Shown: one piece after another, positions 33,516 through 41,406 of the stretch
Layout: every line of letters begins with the position of its first letter
How positions within the stretch are numbered: the stretch's first letter is position 1
NCBI GenBank assembly: GCA_017302295.1
Contig: JAFLDS010000001.1
Location: 186,001-250,000 of the forward strand
Length of the DNA: 64,000 nucleotides
DNA from: Thauera sp.
GTDB lineage: Bacteria; Pseudomonadota; Gammaproteobacteria; Burkholderiales; Rhodocyclaceae
Direction: 5' to 3'
Position numbers and translations under genes: made by a program
Notes under the pieces: model-generated
Database searches by the model: none
What the model was told of the DNA's origin: nothing
What the model saw: only the letters and a program-made list of their open reading frames with translations

Positions 33516-34712
33516 TCAGGCGGCTCGATCGAGCAGCTTCTTGGCCTTGGCCTCCATGTCGAGGCGGGCGTCCTGATGCGGCTTGTCGCGCGCGACGGCG
33601 GTGATGCCCTGCACGAAATCGAAGATGCTTTCGGGCGGACGGCCTTCCTCTGCCAGGACCGTGTCGATAATCTTGCCGGTCTCGGCCTTGGAGAAACCGC
33701 GTCGGCGCAAGAAGTCGGTGCGGTCTTCTTCGGTGCGCGCCACGATCCGCTCGCGCGCCGCCTTGATACCGTTGACGAAAGGCAAGGGTGAGGAATTGGC
33801 GAAGTTCGCCAGCGCTGGCGCCGCCTCATGGGCGAAACGGTTGGCGGCATATTTGCTGTGGCGGATGGTGATCTCCTCGAAATCCTCCACGCCCCAGAGG
33901 TTTCGATTCTGGCAGACCGCGCGAAGATAGAAGCTCGCCATGCCCAGCGTCTTGGCGCCAACCTCGGAATTCCAGCAGTAGAAGCCCCGGAAATAGAGAT
34001 CGGGCGATCCGTCCGGCAGTCGGCCGGCCTCGATCGGATTCAGGTCGTCGACCAGGAACAGGAAGACGTCGCGATCGGAGGCGTAGAGCGTCGTGGTATC
34101 CTTGGTGATGTCGACCCGCGGATTGTAGATGCCGGTCGACCAATCGAGCACGCCCGGAACCTTCCAGCGGGTGTCGCCCGTGCCGTTGCCGGCGATGCGT
34201 TGCACCGCCTCGACCAGTTCGTGGTCGAAGATGCGGCCGTAATCCGGGCCGGTGACGGCGCGAAGCTCCACCCGGCCGTTATCGGTTTCGAGCGTCTTGA
34301 TCTGCTCCGCACGATTGGACGTCAGACCATATTGCAGGTTGATCGCGGCGAGCGGTGCGGGAAGCTGGCGCAGATAGGCTGCCGGCGCGCCGACCAGGCT
34401 GGCCAGTTGGCCGAAGCTCCAATGGGTCGGGGCGATGGGCGTGTCCGTGCCTGGCAGGATCAACGCCAGTCGTTCCGGGTCGCTGCGGTTCGCCTCGACA
34501 TGGATAAGCGCGCTCTCCACCACGCGGGTCCGGCTGCGTTCGGCGCGGTCGCGAACGGAATCTGCCAGTTCGGACAGCGACAGATAGCGCTCGTCCGCGG
34601 GCCGGGAAAACCATTCCGACGAGACGCGGCCGATCCGCTCGCCGCGGCCGACATCCACTTTGTAGCCGCCGCTGGTGTCGCGGCGCGCGTCGAGAACTGA
34701 AACCTGGGTCAT
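33516..34712 (-). CDS. DUF932 family protein
   Basis: From the ATG at 34712, 398 residues of a DUF932 protein: EALIHVEANRSD-like region near 70, TSNRAEQIKTLE, then VLDWSTGIYNPRVDITKDTT and RGFYCWNSEVGAKTLGMASFYLRAVCQNRNLWG. These proteins are standard companions of ParB-like and strawberry-notch genes in conjugative elements and phages. The function is unknown, possibly DNA processing. It has its own repeated leader and marks the end of the minus-strand backbone before the defence island. Confidence 0.88.
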   Translation of the reverse strand: MTQVSVLDARRDTSGGYKVDVGRGERIGRVSSEWFSRPADERYLSLSELADSVRDRAERSRTRVVESALIHVEANRSDPERLALILPGTDTPIAPTHWSFGQLASLVGAPAAYLRQLPAPLAAINLQYGLTSNRAEQIKTLETDNGRVELRAVTGPDYGRIFDHELVEAVQRIAGNGTGDTRWKVPGVLDWSTGIYNPRVDITKDTTTLYASDRDVFLFLVDDLNPIEAGRLPDGSPDLYFRGFYCWNSEVGAKTLGMASFYLRAVCQNRNLWGVEDFEEITIRHSKYAANRFAHEAAPALANFANSSPLPFVNGIKAARERIVARTEEDRTDFLRRRGFSKAETGKIIDTVLAEEGRPPESIFDFVQGITAVARDKPHQDARLDMEAKAKKLLDRAA

Positions 34713-35022
34713 GGGACCAATCTCCTGACGGGCGCCGGAGACCTCTTCTCCAGCCCTCAACCCGTCACGGCAAAGCCGGTCCGTCCTCTTCCTCTCAAAC
34801 GGGCGTTGCGGGGCCTCCCGCAGAAGGGGTCGACCGAGACGCAAGGCTCGGACGCAGGGGAAGGCTTTCCCCTCCTGGTGATCCCAAGGTTTCAGATGCT
34901 CTGCGTGAAGAAAGAGTGCGGACGAACGGGGGCTCAATCTGCTATCAGTGGCCGAGCCATTCCGCGATGAAGGACGATTACTCTCGGCCCATCAGCTACA
35001 CTAACGGCCGGGGAGGATTGTC
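34713..35022. promoter_or_regulatory. Divergent intergenic region; contains repeated leader of the DUF932 gene
   Basis: The minus strand near 34735-34805 carries GTTTGAGAGGAAGAGGACGG, CTTTGCCGTGACGGGTTGAGG, GGTCTCCGG and GCCCGTCAGGAG, the fourth copy of the repeated leader. The remaining 200 bases toward 35022 must hold the promoter of the first defence gene, whose GGGGAGGAT ribosome site lies at 35008-35016. No gene was seen here. Confidence 0.6.
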
Positions 35023-35634
35023 ATGGATTTCGAGGATCTCGTTACGGCGCTGTCGCCGCCGCCAAACCGGATCGGAAAATCCGATGGCGAGCACGAACAC
35101 CATCTCTACGAAGGCGCGGTCATGGTCGCTTATGCCATGCACCTGTTGCGGACGCAGGATACCCGACACGTCCGTGTTCACCCCGATGGAGAGCACGGCA
35201 AGCAATTCGACTTCGCGGCTTGGCTGCTTCGCCGCGACTTCATCAAGATCTCCAGCGTCGGCACCACCAGCTATGGCGGTACGTATCGGAACGCCGCGGG
35301 CCAGGCGATCACCGTCAATCCGAAGTCGGGTCTGGGGGATGTGGTCGCAGAGGTCGGCAACCACGTCATCTCCGCCGAATGCAAAGGCGGGATCATCAAT
35401 ACGAGACATTCGGGCCAGGTGTCTCGGCTCCACAAGGGTCTGTGCGAGACGGTCGGGATGCTGATGGCGACGCCATCGCCAGGGCGTCAGATTGCTGTCG
35501 TCCCTTTCACGGAAGGCACCTTGCGTCTGGCCGAACGATTGGCGCCGCGCTGCGCGCTGGCGGGCATCGAGATCGCCTTGGTCGGGAGCCGTGGCGAGGT
35601 CAGGGATGTGCGGCCTGTGTCGGCTGCGGGTTGA
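35023..35634 (+). CDS. PD-(D/E)xK-like nuclease candidate, unknown system
   Basis: A 203-residue protein with a strong GGGGAGGAT ribosome site. The middle part (about 90-140) has a possible PD-(D/E)xK core: GLGDVVAEVGNHVISAECKGG, in which an Asp is followed about a dozen residues later by Glu-Cys-Lys. The N-terminal part has helices and a HGKQFDFAAWLLRRDF segment. Restriction-like enzymes and defence effectors use this fold. It opens the plus-strand defence island, 62 bases before the four-gene operon. The fold call is by motif only. Confidence 0.6.
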   Translation: MDFEDLVTALSPPPNRIGKSDGEHEHHLYEGAVMVAYAMHLLRTQDTRHVRVHPDGEHGKQFDFAAWLLRRDFIKISSVGTTSYGGTYRNAAGQAITVNPKSGLGDVVAEVGNHVISAECKGGIINTRHSGQVSRLHKGLCETVGMLMATPSPGRQIAVVPFTEGTLRLAERLAPRCALAGIEIALVGSRGEVRDVRPVSAAG

Positions 35635-35696
35635 GATTGTAGGGCAAAGTCGCTGATCGACGCGACAGAACGAACTGAGGGTAACAGGGGCGAAAA

Positions 35697-36350
35697 TTGC
35701 AAATCAAGGATCAGTTGCCGCGCATCTTCCAAGCCAACCTTGCGCGACTATTTGAGCGAGTGATCCAGCCCGCAATGGACGCGCTGCCGGTTCATTCGTC
35801 GCTCGAAACCGGCGAGGCGGCGACGATGGATCAATTTCTCGATCGCGCTGCGGCCCAGGTCGACAACTACACCGCCAATGAGGCGGCGAAGGCGTTCACG
35901 CTGACCCTCGCTGCTATCTTCGAGCGTCAATTGAGTATCTGGGCTCGAGCTGTCCATCTCGACAACGCGACGGACATGCCCAAGTCGCGCGGTTTCCAAG
36001 ATTTCCTGGCGCTCTGCGCCGAGCGCGCTGGGATAGACGTGGGGCAGGGCGAGCTGGGAGCCGATCTGACCGAGATGTTCATGGTCGCCAACGTCGTTCG
36101 TCATGGCGAAGGTTCGTCGTGCGAAAAACTGAAGACGATCGCACCGGCGCTATGGGACGATGCCGCCAACGACTATCACGATCTCTTGGTGGGCCCGCCG
36201 GTTCCGAGCGAACACCTCAGAATCCGGAGGGGCGACCTCGTGCGCTACATCCGGGCAACAACGCGTTTCTGGGGCTTGGCCGATCCTTTGCCGATGGCGG
36301 TGATCGATCCGCCATATCGGGTCGAACCAAAGGGCGTGGAAATCACATGA
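35697..36350 (+). CDS. Unknown protein, first gene of a four-gene defence-like operon
   Basis: A TTG start with AGGGG seven bases upstream gives 217 residues. It is helical with no membrane segments. A short NVVRHGEGSSCEKLK segment near 140 resembles the (N)xx(K/R)HG(D/E)GxS pattern seen in several uncharacterised helical families, some of them HEPN-like, but the canonical RxxxxH is not evident. Its stop overlaps the next start as ATGA. The function is unknown, and a role together with the downstream PD-(D/E)xK protein is likely. Confidence 0.6.
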   Translation: MQIKDQLPRIFQANLARLFERVIQPAMDALPVHSSLETGEAATMDQFLDRAAAQVDNYTANEAAKAFTLTLAAIFERQLSIWARAVHLDNATDMPKSRGFQDFLALCAERAGIDVGQGELGADLTEMFMVANVVRHGEGSSCEKLKTIAPALWDDAANDYHDLLVGPPVPSEHLRIRRGDLVRYIRATTRFWGLADPLPMAVIDPPYRVEPKGVEIT

Positions 36351-37126
36351 CGGACGCCGACGAATTTGACGATGAGCGGGACGATCAGCCCCGCTATCGC
36401 GATATCGCTGAGATCGGCACGGGTGACCTCTACGAAGCGCTGACGAGCTTGGCCGGCTTCGCCGAGAACCCTTACCTAGCCATGCAGGCGAGCCAGCTTT
36501 GCCTCGTCGATAATACGCTGAACGCGCTGGAGCAGGAGGTCATGCGCCATCAGTTCGATGACGAGCCCCCGCGTGGAAAGATCGCGTTGCTGGGTGCGCT
36601 CTCGCCCATGTGGATCTACGCCGCCTACGAACTGCTGCGGACGTGGCGTCAGCGCTGCGAAGACGTCATCAAGCTCGCCGAGAATTCGGGAATCGATCTT
36701 AAGGCTGCCCATCTCGAACGAGATCTCGGGTATCGCCACTACGATCGCGTGCTGCGCGCGCAGCAATTGCGTGATGCCCAGGAGCGGCCCGAACTTGTTG
36801 AGCAGATGCGCCGCGACCTGCGGCGGACGGAGATGGGCTTCACCACGCTCGAATTCATCCGAGTCGCGCTTGCCAAGCACGAGGTGAGCAAAAAGGGGAA
36901 CAAGAAGCCCATCGCGTTCGCGCCGGGTCTTGCCCGTCCCAGCCGGTGGTGCGGCTCGATGGAGTATGAGCTGAGCAATGGTGGCGCGATCATCAGCTAC
37001 GTTACGCGTCGCGACATTGCCGAGACTATTCGGTTCATCCCCGAAGCGGAAAATCCAAGCGATGACGATCTGGCGGGTTTCCGAGCTTATATGAACCCGC
37101 CGGATGTCGAGGTTCCGGCCGGGTGA
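36347..37126 (+). CDS. Unknown mostly helical protein of the four-gene operon
   Basis: A 259-residue acidic-start protein (DADEFDDERDD) with amphipathic helices, including MWIYAAYELLRTWRQRCEDV and a charged region near 150-185 (ELVEQMRRDLRRTEMGF). It starts inside the stop codon of the preceding gene (ATGA) and is followed 7 bases later by the PD-(D/E)xK gene. I recognise no domain. It could be a structural or sensor subunit. Confidence 0.6.
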   Translation: MTDADEFDDERDDQPRYRDIAEIGTGDLYEALTSLAGFAENPYLAMQASQLCLVDNTLNALEQEVMRHQFDDEPPRGKIALLGALSPMWIYAAYELLRTWRQRCEDVIKLAENSGIDLKAAHLERDLGYRHYDRVLRAQQLRDAQERPELVEQMRRDLRRTEMGFTTLEFIRVALAKHEVSKKGNKKPIAFAPGLARPSRWCGSMEYELSNGGAIISYVTRRDIAETIRFIPEAENPSDDDLAGFRAYMNPPDVEVPAG

Positions 37127-37133
37127 TGGGATC

Positions 37134-38210
37134 ATGAGCGAGAAGCCACCACCAGAACGACCAAAAACCAAGGCCTTCGACCTGCTCGCGTCGGTGGCCG
37201 CTTTTGCGCGCGAACACTCCGTCGCGCTTAACGATCCGTCGCTGGTAGAGCGCTTCATCGCCGATGCGGCGCCCAAGCTGAAGGAGGCGTTGGCTGACCC
37301 GACGCTGATCCATGGTTCGCGAACCGAGCGCCTGTTCGAGGCGACGGTTCTCAGCCTGGGCCGCTTTCGATTGCTGAAGACCGAGGATGCCGGCCGCGTT
37401 CATGCCGCCGGCACCAGCCGGGCGCCGGATTTCCGGATAGTGCTCGACGATCGCGAGCAGTGGTTGGTCGAGGTCAAGAACGTCCGCAGCAAGGAGCCGT
37501 TCAAGCAGGAGACACGGATGTCGGCGGCCTATCTGGCCTCGCTGCAAACCTATGCGGACATGGTCGGTACACCGCTGAAGCTGGCGATATTCTGGTCGCT
37601 CTGGAACATCTGGACGGTCATTTCGCCTGACCGCTTTCGCCGTCCGAACGGCGGTCTCCGGGTGACGATGAAAGATGCGGTTCTCGCCAACGAGTCCGAG
37701 AAGCTTGGCGAGGTGATCATCATGACCAAGCCACCGCTGCGGCTTGTACTCGGAGCGGCGACCGATATGCCGCGTTCGCTGAGCGCGGAGGGGCTGGCCA
37801 ATTTCATCATCGGGTCGGCGAAGCTATACAGCGGCGACGTCGAGCTGACCGATCCCAGGGATCGCAAGCTCGCGGAAGTGCTCCTATTCTACGGTGAGTG
37901 GTCCACCGAAGGCCCGCTTGCGATCACCGACGGCGGCGAGTTCGCGGGTGTCCAGTTTGTCGCGACGCCAGAAGAGGCCTCCGATCAGGGCTGGGACGGC
38001 ATAGGCTGGGCCAGCCGCATTTTCAGCCGGTTCTACGCCGCGCAGACGATCGATGGCGACCAGGTCATTCAGCTCCATGGAGAGGCGGCCCCGGAATGGT
38101 TCGCGCCGCTTTCGGATTGGGATTTCAAGAACAGTAAGCTGCCGCTCTTGTTGGGACGGGTTCAGGCGTCGGCTCCTGTCGATGGCGGTTTGGCGGAGCC
38201 GGTTGATTGA
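37134..38210 (+). CDS. PD-(D/E)xK nuclease-like protein of the four-gene operon
   Basis: The ATG at 37134 is chosen, since an upstream ATG at 37104 lies inside the previous gene. It gives 358 residues. A good PD-(D/E)xK signature is visible at about 95-118: APDFRIVLDDREQWLVEVKNV, with Asp (PD), then Glu and Lys (EVK). An N-terminal helical region and a longer C-terminal region of unknown fold flank it. It is probably a DNA nuclease and the likely effector of this operon. It is coupled to the next gene by overlapping stop and TTG start. Confidence 0.72.
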   Translation: MSEKPPPERPKTKAFDLLASVAAFAREHSVALNDPSLVERFIADAAPKLKEALADPTLIHGSRTERLFEATVLSLGRFRLLKTEDAGRVHAAGTSRAPDFRIVLDDREQWLVEVKNVRSKEPFKQETRMSAAYLASLQTYADMVGTPLKLAIFWSLWNIWTVISPDRFRRPNGGLRVTMKDAVLANESEKLGEVIIMTKPPLRLVLGAATDMPRSLSAEGLANFIIGSAKLYSGDVELTDPRDRKLAEVLLFYGEWSTEGPLAITDGGEFAGVQFVATPEEASDQGWDGIGWASRIFSRFYAAQTIDGDQVIQLHGEAAPEWFAPLSDWDFKNSKLPLLLGRVQASAPVDGGLAEPVD

Positions 38211-38809
38211 TCAAGGCACTGGTTGGGTGGTTGCGAGCGCTTTTCGGGCGACGTGAGCAGCAGAGTGGGGGAGAGGTTGTCTTGAGGCGGATACCGCACC
38301 TGATCGATTTCGAGACGCCATCTGACGAAGCGATCTGCCTCCACGAGGCTGGTCATGCCTGCGCTGCCCTGGTGGTTGGCCTTATTCCCGAATTCATCGA
38401 GTTCGTTGACGATGATGGTTCGCAGGGACGCGCGCGCAATCGCATGCCCGTGGGCGATCCCCAGCAGCGACGCTTGGTGGCCTGTGCCGCCTATGCTGTC
38501 GAGTACAATCTATTCATGGCACGGCGTCTGACGAACGCCGCGGGCGTTGTGATTGATGAGAGGACCTTCATCCATCTGGCCATCGGCAATAACGCCGCGC
38601 TCGATAAGATCAAATTCTTTGGCGAGGATCGCGAGGGGGCCGACAAGACCTGGCCGGCGGATGACGATCGGGCCTTCATGACGGCTGGCCAGCAGCTCGC
38701 CGGAAGTCTCCCGATGGGTCTTGTGATCGATCTGGCGGAATCGATGCTGAATGAGCGTCGCGTGGAACGCGCGAGACTCCTGGAGATCGCGGCGCCGTTC
38801 CTGAAATAG
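38207..38809 (+). CDS. HEAGH zinc metallopeptidase-like protein of the four-gene operon
   Basis: A TTG start overlapping the preceding stop gives 200 residues. The zinc-binding helix LHEAGHACAALVVGL lies near residues 46-60 and resembles M41/FtsH-like and related HExxH peptidases. Possible third ligands include acidic residues in the DDDRAFMTAGQQLAG segment further on. There is no ATPase domain and no membrane anchor. A peptidase in a suspected defence operon could activate or degrade the nuclease partner; that is inference. Confidence 0.65.
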   Translation: MIKALVGWLRALFGRREQQSGGEVVLRRIPHLIDFETPSDEAICLHEAGHACAALVVGLIPEFIEFVDDDGSQGRARNRMPVGDPQQRRLVACAAYAVEYNLFMARRLTNAAGVVIDERTFIHLAIGNNAALDKIKFFGEDREGADKTWPADDDRAFMTAGQQLAGSLPMGLVIDLAESMLNERRVERARLLEIAAPFLK

Positions 38810-38879
38810 CCGAGCGTGCGGCTAGCATCCCAGTAGTCGCGGGCAGTCCTCCGTTTTCGAGCAGCCTTAAGCCGCCTCC

Positions 38880-38920
38880 TTGAAAAGTGTCAGAAAACCG
38901 TATATGTTTCTGACAGGAGA
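38880..38920 (+). promoter_or_regulatory. AbiE promoter/operator with perfect inverted repeat
   Basis: A perfect 9-bp inverted repeat, TGTCAGAAA (38888-38896) and TTTCTGACA (38907-38915), with a 10-base spacer containing TATATG, lies just before AGGAGA and the abiEi start. TTGAAA (38880-38885) may be the -35 element, though its 15-base spacing to TATATG is short. AbiEi antitoxins are known to repress their own promoter by binding inverted repeats, so this is a natural operator. Confidence 0.65.
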
Positions 38921-38926
38921 ACGGCT

Positions 38927-39520
38927 ATGCAACGCTTGACCGAAGAGATTCTAGCGCACGCGAAAGGGCTGCCTGAGGGTACGCCGGTCGCGGCTAAAAG
39001 CTTGCTCCACCTCGGCAGCCGCGCCGCGGTGGACCAGACTTTGTCGCGCCTCACCGAGAGAGGCCAACTGATCCGGGCCGGACGCGGCGTCTATCTCCTC
39101 CCGATTACGAGCCGGTTCGGCACGCGATCTCCCTCCGTGGAACAGGCCGTCGAGGCTCTGGCCAACCAGCGGGGAGAGACGATCGTCCCGAGCGGCGCCG
39201 CTGCGGCCAACACGTTGGGCCTCACGACCCAGGTGCCGATCCGGTCGGTCTATCTGACTTCCGGGCGCACCCGGAAGATGAACCTCGGCAAGCAGGTCGT
39301 CGAGCTTCGCCACGCGCCGCGTTGGCAACTCGCCATGGCGCATCGACCCGCTGGCGAGGCGGTACGGGCGCTGGCGTGGCTTGGACCGGAGAAGGCGGAG
39401 GCCGCGCTCCAGACCTTGAAGCGGAAACTCCCCCCAGGCGCTTTCAGCGAACTGGTCGCGGTCGCGCCGCAGCTTCCGACCTGGCTCGCCCGCAGCGTAG
39501 GAAAAGCCGCGCATGGCTGA
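38927..39520 (+). CDS. abiEi: AbiEi antitoxin/transcriptional repressor (DUF6088-like)
   Basis: A 197-residue protein of the AbiEi type. It has an N-terminal winged helix-turn-helix (KSLLHLGSRAAVDQTLSRLTERGQLIRAGRGVYLLP, about 25-60) and a C-terminal antitoxin domain (from about 75, IVPSGAAAANTLGLTTQVP then VYLTSGRTRKMNLGKQVVEL). It represses its own operon and neutralises AbiEii of the type IV toxin-antitoxin pair. AGGAGA precedes the start. The end overlaps the abiEii start by 8 bases. Confidence 0.9.
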   Translation: MQRLTEEILAHAKGLPEGTPVAAKSLLHLGSRAAVDQTLSRLTERGQLIRAGRGVYLLPITSRFGTRSPSVEQAVEALANQRGETIVPSGAAAANTLGLTTQVPIRSVYLTSGRTRKMNLGKQVVELRHAPRWQLAMAHRPAGEAVRALAWLGPEKAEAALQTLKRKLPPGAFSELVAVAPQLPTWLARSVGKAAHG

Positions 39521-40541
39521 TCCTTTTCTCCACCTTCCGGTCAACGATCGCCGCGACGCGCTCGGCGTCGCGGCCGACCGATCGGGTCGGCCGGCGCACC
39601 TCCTGGAAAAGGACGTATGGGTGGTTTGGGCGCTCGCCACCCTTTACGGCTCGGCGCTCGGCGAACATCTCGTGTTCAAGGGCGGCACGTCGCTGTCCAA
39701 GGCCTATCAGGTCATCCGGCGCTTCTCGGAGGACGTCGATCTGACCTACGACATCCGAGCGATTGCCCCAGATCTGGTCGGCGAGAATGGCGAAGCGCTG
39801 CCGAAAACCCGCAGCGAGGAAAAGCGCTGGTCCAGTGAGGTGCGCAAGCGCCTGCCCGAGTGGGTCGAAGGAAGTGTTCAGCCGATCATAGCGGCGGCGC
39901 TCGCGGCTGAAGGTTTGACGGCCGCGATCCGCGTCGAAGGCGAGAAGCTGTTCATCGATTATGAGGCCGTGACGGCCGGCTCAGGCTATGTGGCGCCGAG
40001 CGTGATGCTCGAATTCGGCGCACGATCGACGGGCGAGCCCGCTAGCCCGCGCGACATCGCCTGCGATGCGTCTGGCCTGATCGAGGGCGTGACCTTTCCC
40101 ACGGCGCGTCCCCGCGTCATGCACGCGGAGCGAACCTTCTGGGAGAAGGCGACCGCCATCCATGTCTTCTGCCTGCAGGAGCGGCTGCGCGGGGATCGCT
40201 ATGCTCGTCACTGGCATGATGTTGCACGGCTGGACGAAGCCGGTTTCGCGGCGTCCGCCTTCTCCGATCGCGAGCTGGCGAACGCAGTAGCGCGCCACAA
40301 GGCGATGTTCTTCGCCGAGAAAGCGTCCGATCGCACGCCCATTAATTACGCGGCGGCTGTCAACGGCGGTCTGCGGCTCGTGCCCGCCGGCGTCGGTCTG
40401 AAGGCGCTGGAAGAGGACTACGCCAGTATGGTCGACGATGGGCTTCTCCTGGAAGACGCCGAGCCTTTCGACACGCTGATGGCGCGGTGCGCCGACATCA
40501 CCACGCGTGCGAACAATGCGGCTGCAAAAGAAATGACTTAG
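39513..40541 (+). CDS. abiEii: AbiEii nucleotidyltransferase toxin
   Basis: A 342-residue nucleotidyltransferase toxin with FKGGTSLSKAY (about 55-65) and the acidic SEDVDLTYDI (about 72-81) that together form the MNT-like active site. Downstream conserved segments (ILEFGARST-like, then AERTFWEKATAIH) complete the family pattern. AbiEii blocks growth on phage infection; related toxins add nucleotides to tRNA. The C-terminus (AEPFDTLMARCADIT) matches a relic at 44921-44998. The system appears intact. Confidence 0.92.
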   Translation: MADPFLHLPVNDRRDALGVAADRSGRPAHLLEKDVWVVWALATLYGSALGEHLVFKGGTSLSKAYQVIRRFSEDVDLTYDIRAIAPDLVGENGEALPKTRSEEKRWSSEVRKRLPEWVEGSVQPIIAAALAAEGLTAAIRVEGEKLFIDYEAVTAGSGYVAPSVMLEFGARSTGEPASPRDIACDASGLIEGVTFPTARPRVMHAERTFWEKATAIHVFCLQERLRGDRYARHWHDVARLDEAGFAASAFSDRELANAVARHKAMFFAEKASDRTPINYAAAVNGGLRLVPAGVGLKALEEDYASMVDDGLLLEDAEPFDTLMARCADITTRANNAAAKEMT

Positions 40542-40623
40542 GGGTCGTGTTTGTGGAATTGAGCGGAGGCGCAGAGATCACCGAGTGATCAAACTGCACA
40601 GCGCGATGGCAAGGGGGGAATGC

Positions 40624-41406
40624 GTGGGATTGTACGAGAGATGGTGCGACGCCACCAAAGAAAAGGACAAGCGGAGGCATTACTGGACCTATGTCGAGAA
40701 GGATGAGGGCCGCGATGAGATTCGCGATGACCTCGCCGAGACTGTCCGCTCGCACTACGATCGACTTGAACGCATCGCCGAAGACGTCGAGCGGCTCGGA
40801 TACAAAGTCGCCGCCAGTATCCTCAGCGAGGCGATGCCCCAAACTCCGAAAGGCCGTTCCGGCGATCTCGGCGAAATTCTCGCGACCGAGCTGGTCGAGG
40901 AAGAGATCGGCCTGCGCGTCCCGGTGCGCCGCCTCCGCTACAAGGACGGCCGCAACATGGCCATGCGCGGCGACGACTTCATCGGCGCCGGATACGATGG
41001 GGCTGGCGAGAAGCTTTGGCTCCTGAAAGGCGAAGCCAAGAGCAATAAGGTGCTCGGCAAAGCCACGGTCACGAGCGCGCGTAAGGTGCTCAACCGCGAC
41101 AACGGCCGCTGCACGCCCGACTCCCTGCTGTTCGTCGCCAACCGCCTGCTGGAGAGCAACGACACGGACGACAACGCGCTGGGCCGCAGCCTCCGTGACG
41201 AGGTAGGCCTGAAGTCCCTTCGCGCCGATCGCATCGACCACATGCTCTTCACCGTATCGGGCAACGGTCCCCACGCCTCGCTGAAGGGTGATCTCGACGC
41301 CACAGGAACCAACCGGGACCAATACGTCGTGAACATCCACGTCGAAGATCACCAGGACTTCATCGCGGCCACGTATCAGGAGGCGGAAGACCTTGGAGAC
41401 GATTGA
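40624..41406 (+). CDS. hamA: HamA, Hachiman nuclease subunit (DUF1837)
   Basis: HamA is the PD-(D/E)xK-type nuclease of Hachiman, released by the helicase HamB when it meets damaged or phage DNA. The GTG at 40624, with AAGGGGGGAA upstream, gives 260 residues; starts at 40585 (GTG) or 40606 (ATG) are also open. The DUF1837 pattern is clear: GRSGDLGEILATELVEEE near 79, MRGDDFIGAGYDG near 115-127 and LLKGEAKS near 132-139, giving D...ExK active-site residues. Its end overlaps the hamB start by 14 bases. Confidence 0.85.
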   Translation: MGLYERWCDATKEKDKRRHYWTYVEKDEGRDEIRDDLAETVRSHYDRLERIAEDVERLGYKVAASILSEAMPQTPKGRSGDLGEILATELVEEEIGLRVPVRRLRYKDGRNMAMRGDDFIGAGYDGAGEKLWLLKGEAKSNKVLGKATVTSARKVLNRDNGRCTPDSLLFVANRLLESNDTDDNALGRSLRDEVGLKSLRADRIDHMLFTVSGNGPHASLKGDLDATGTNRDQYVVNIHVEDHQDFIAATYQEAEDLGDD

